Shown in pieces: positions 6,949 through 7,196 of a stretch of DNA of 7,196 bases. The notes under the pieces were generated by a model. It searched no databases and was not told the origin of the DNA. It saw nothing but the letters and a program-made list of their open reading frames with translations. The DNA is from Candidatus Atribacter alterifermentans. GTDB lineage: Bacteria; Atribacterota; Atribacteria; Atribacterales; Atribacteraceae. Location of the stretch: NCBI GenBank assembly GCA_012517635.1, contig JAAYUP010000342.1, positions 1 to 7,196 of the forward strand, read 5' to 3'. The position numbers were made by a program, and so were the translations under genes. Every line of letters starts with the position of its first letter. Within the stretch, counting starts at the first letter, position 1.

Positions 6949-6987
6949 TCCTGAGGCTTCTCTTTTTGAAGCCGTGAGGATTTCATC
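6948..6987. repeat. Hairpin unit B of an intergenic repeat element
   Basis: The outer stem ATCCT (6948-6952) pairs with AGGAT (6977-6981), and the inner stem GGCTTC (6955-6960) pairs with GAAGCC (6968-6973). A 2x3 internal loop separates them, and the 7-base apical loop ends in five T. The tail GTGAGGATTTCATC (6974-6987) matches GTGAGAATCTCATC of unit A (6918-6931) at 12 of 14 bases. The T5 lies in the loop rather than after the stem, arguing against a terminator. Confidence 0.6.
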
Positions 6988-7196
6988 CTTTAGTCTAGAT
7001 AAATATATCCATTTCCTCAATTCCACAGTATGAAACTTTCTCAAATTTAAACGTATTTTAAAAATTCAAGAATGAAGACTAAGCCCATGGTATTTTTTTT
7101 AGATTAAAAAAATAGACGTGATTGCCGATTATTATTTTTAGTCACTAACGTGTTCGCATATTATTTGGTACCTAACACTTAAGTTATTAAGATGAA
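6988..7196. other. AT-rich intergenic flank without a recognisable gene
   Basis: I see no coding region, tRNA-like structure or tandem repeat here. The only structure is an inverted repeat made solely of A and T (7092-7113): ATTTTTTT, a 6-base spacer, then AAAAAAAT. It may be the upstream or downstream region of a gene beyond the window edge. Confidence 0.5.

Noticed and set aside
6896..6981. Intrinsic terminator
   Set aside because: The stems have their T-runs in the apical loops rather than directly after the 3' arm on either strand, and no gene ends nearby.
6885..6987. CRISPR array
   Set aside because: There are only two diverged, self-pairing units without regular spacers and no cas genes.
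7092..7113. A/T-only inverted repeat as a terminator or origin element
   Set aside because: Homopolymer T and A runs pair trivially in AT-rich DNA; there is no GC pair in the stem and no flanking gene end.

Overview
The window comes from an AT-rich, tightly packed bacterial (or possibly archaeal) chromosome. It has strong AGGAGG-type ribosome binding sites, at least one GTG start, and genes that overlap by four bases or lie within a few dozen bases of each other. The enzymes point to an anaerobe: a [4Fe-4S] quinolinate synthase, a cobyric acid synthase, and three PP-loop enzymes whose cysteine patterns match oxygen-sensitive Fe-S sulfur transferases. No taxonomic marker is present. An anaerobic lineage such as Atribacterota, Thermotogota or a clostridial relative is a guess only.

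Layout. Bases 63-1935 hold a short plus-strand pair: cobyric acid synthase (cobQ/cbiP) followed 19 bases later by a small cupin protein. This pair converges on a five-gene minus-strand cluster, with only 20 bases between the two 3' ends. In the order transcribed, the cluster is: an unnamed PP-loop ATPase with a C-terminal NFACT-R-like region (6791-5742), cysteine synthase cysK (5669-4758), sulfur transferase larE (4749-3922), tRNA 2-thiouridylase mnmA (3925-2864) and quinolinate synthase nadA (2867-1956). larE/mnmA and mnmA/nadA overlap by 4 bases, and cysK/larE are 8 bases apart. The last four genes therefore almost certainly form one operon, and the first gene, 72 bases upstream, probably belongs to it.

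How the genes fit together. CysK fixes sulfide into cysteine. LarE, MnmA and the third PP-loop enzyme each activate a substrate with ATP and insert sulfur into a nucleotide cofactor or tRNA. All three carry the same C-x2-C plus distal Cys arrangement that holds a [4Fe-4S] cluster in characterised members. NadA makes quinolinate for NAD; nicotinic acid adenine dinucleotide from that pathway is also the starting material of the nickel-pincer cofactor that LarE sulfurates. No cysteine desulfurase, larB, larC, nadB or nadC lies in the window. The theme is Fe-S-dependent, possibly sulfide-fed, sulfur transfer.

The last 390 bases (6807-7196) hold no recognisable gene. They contain a tandem pair of imperfect hairpins (6885-6925 and 6948-6981) with matching architecture, a compensatory base change in the outer stem, and a small perfect hairpin between them. 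This looks like a dispersed intergenic repeat element. The rest is AT-rich sequence with one A/T-only inverted repeat.
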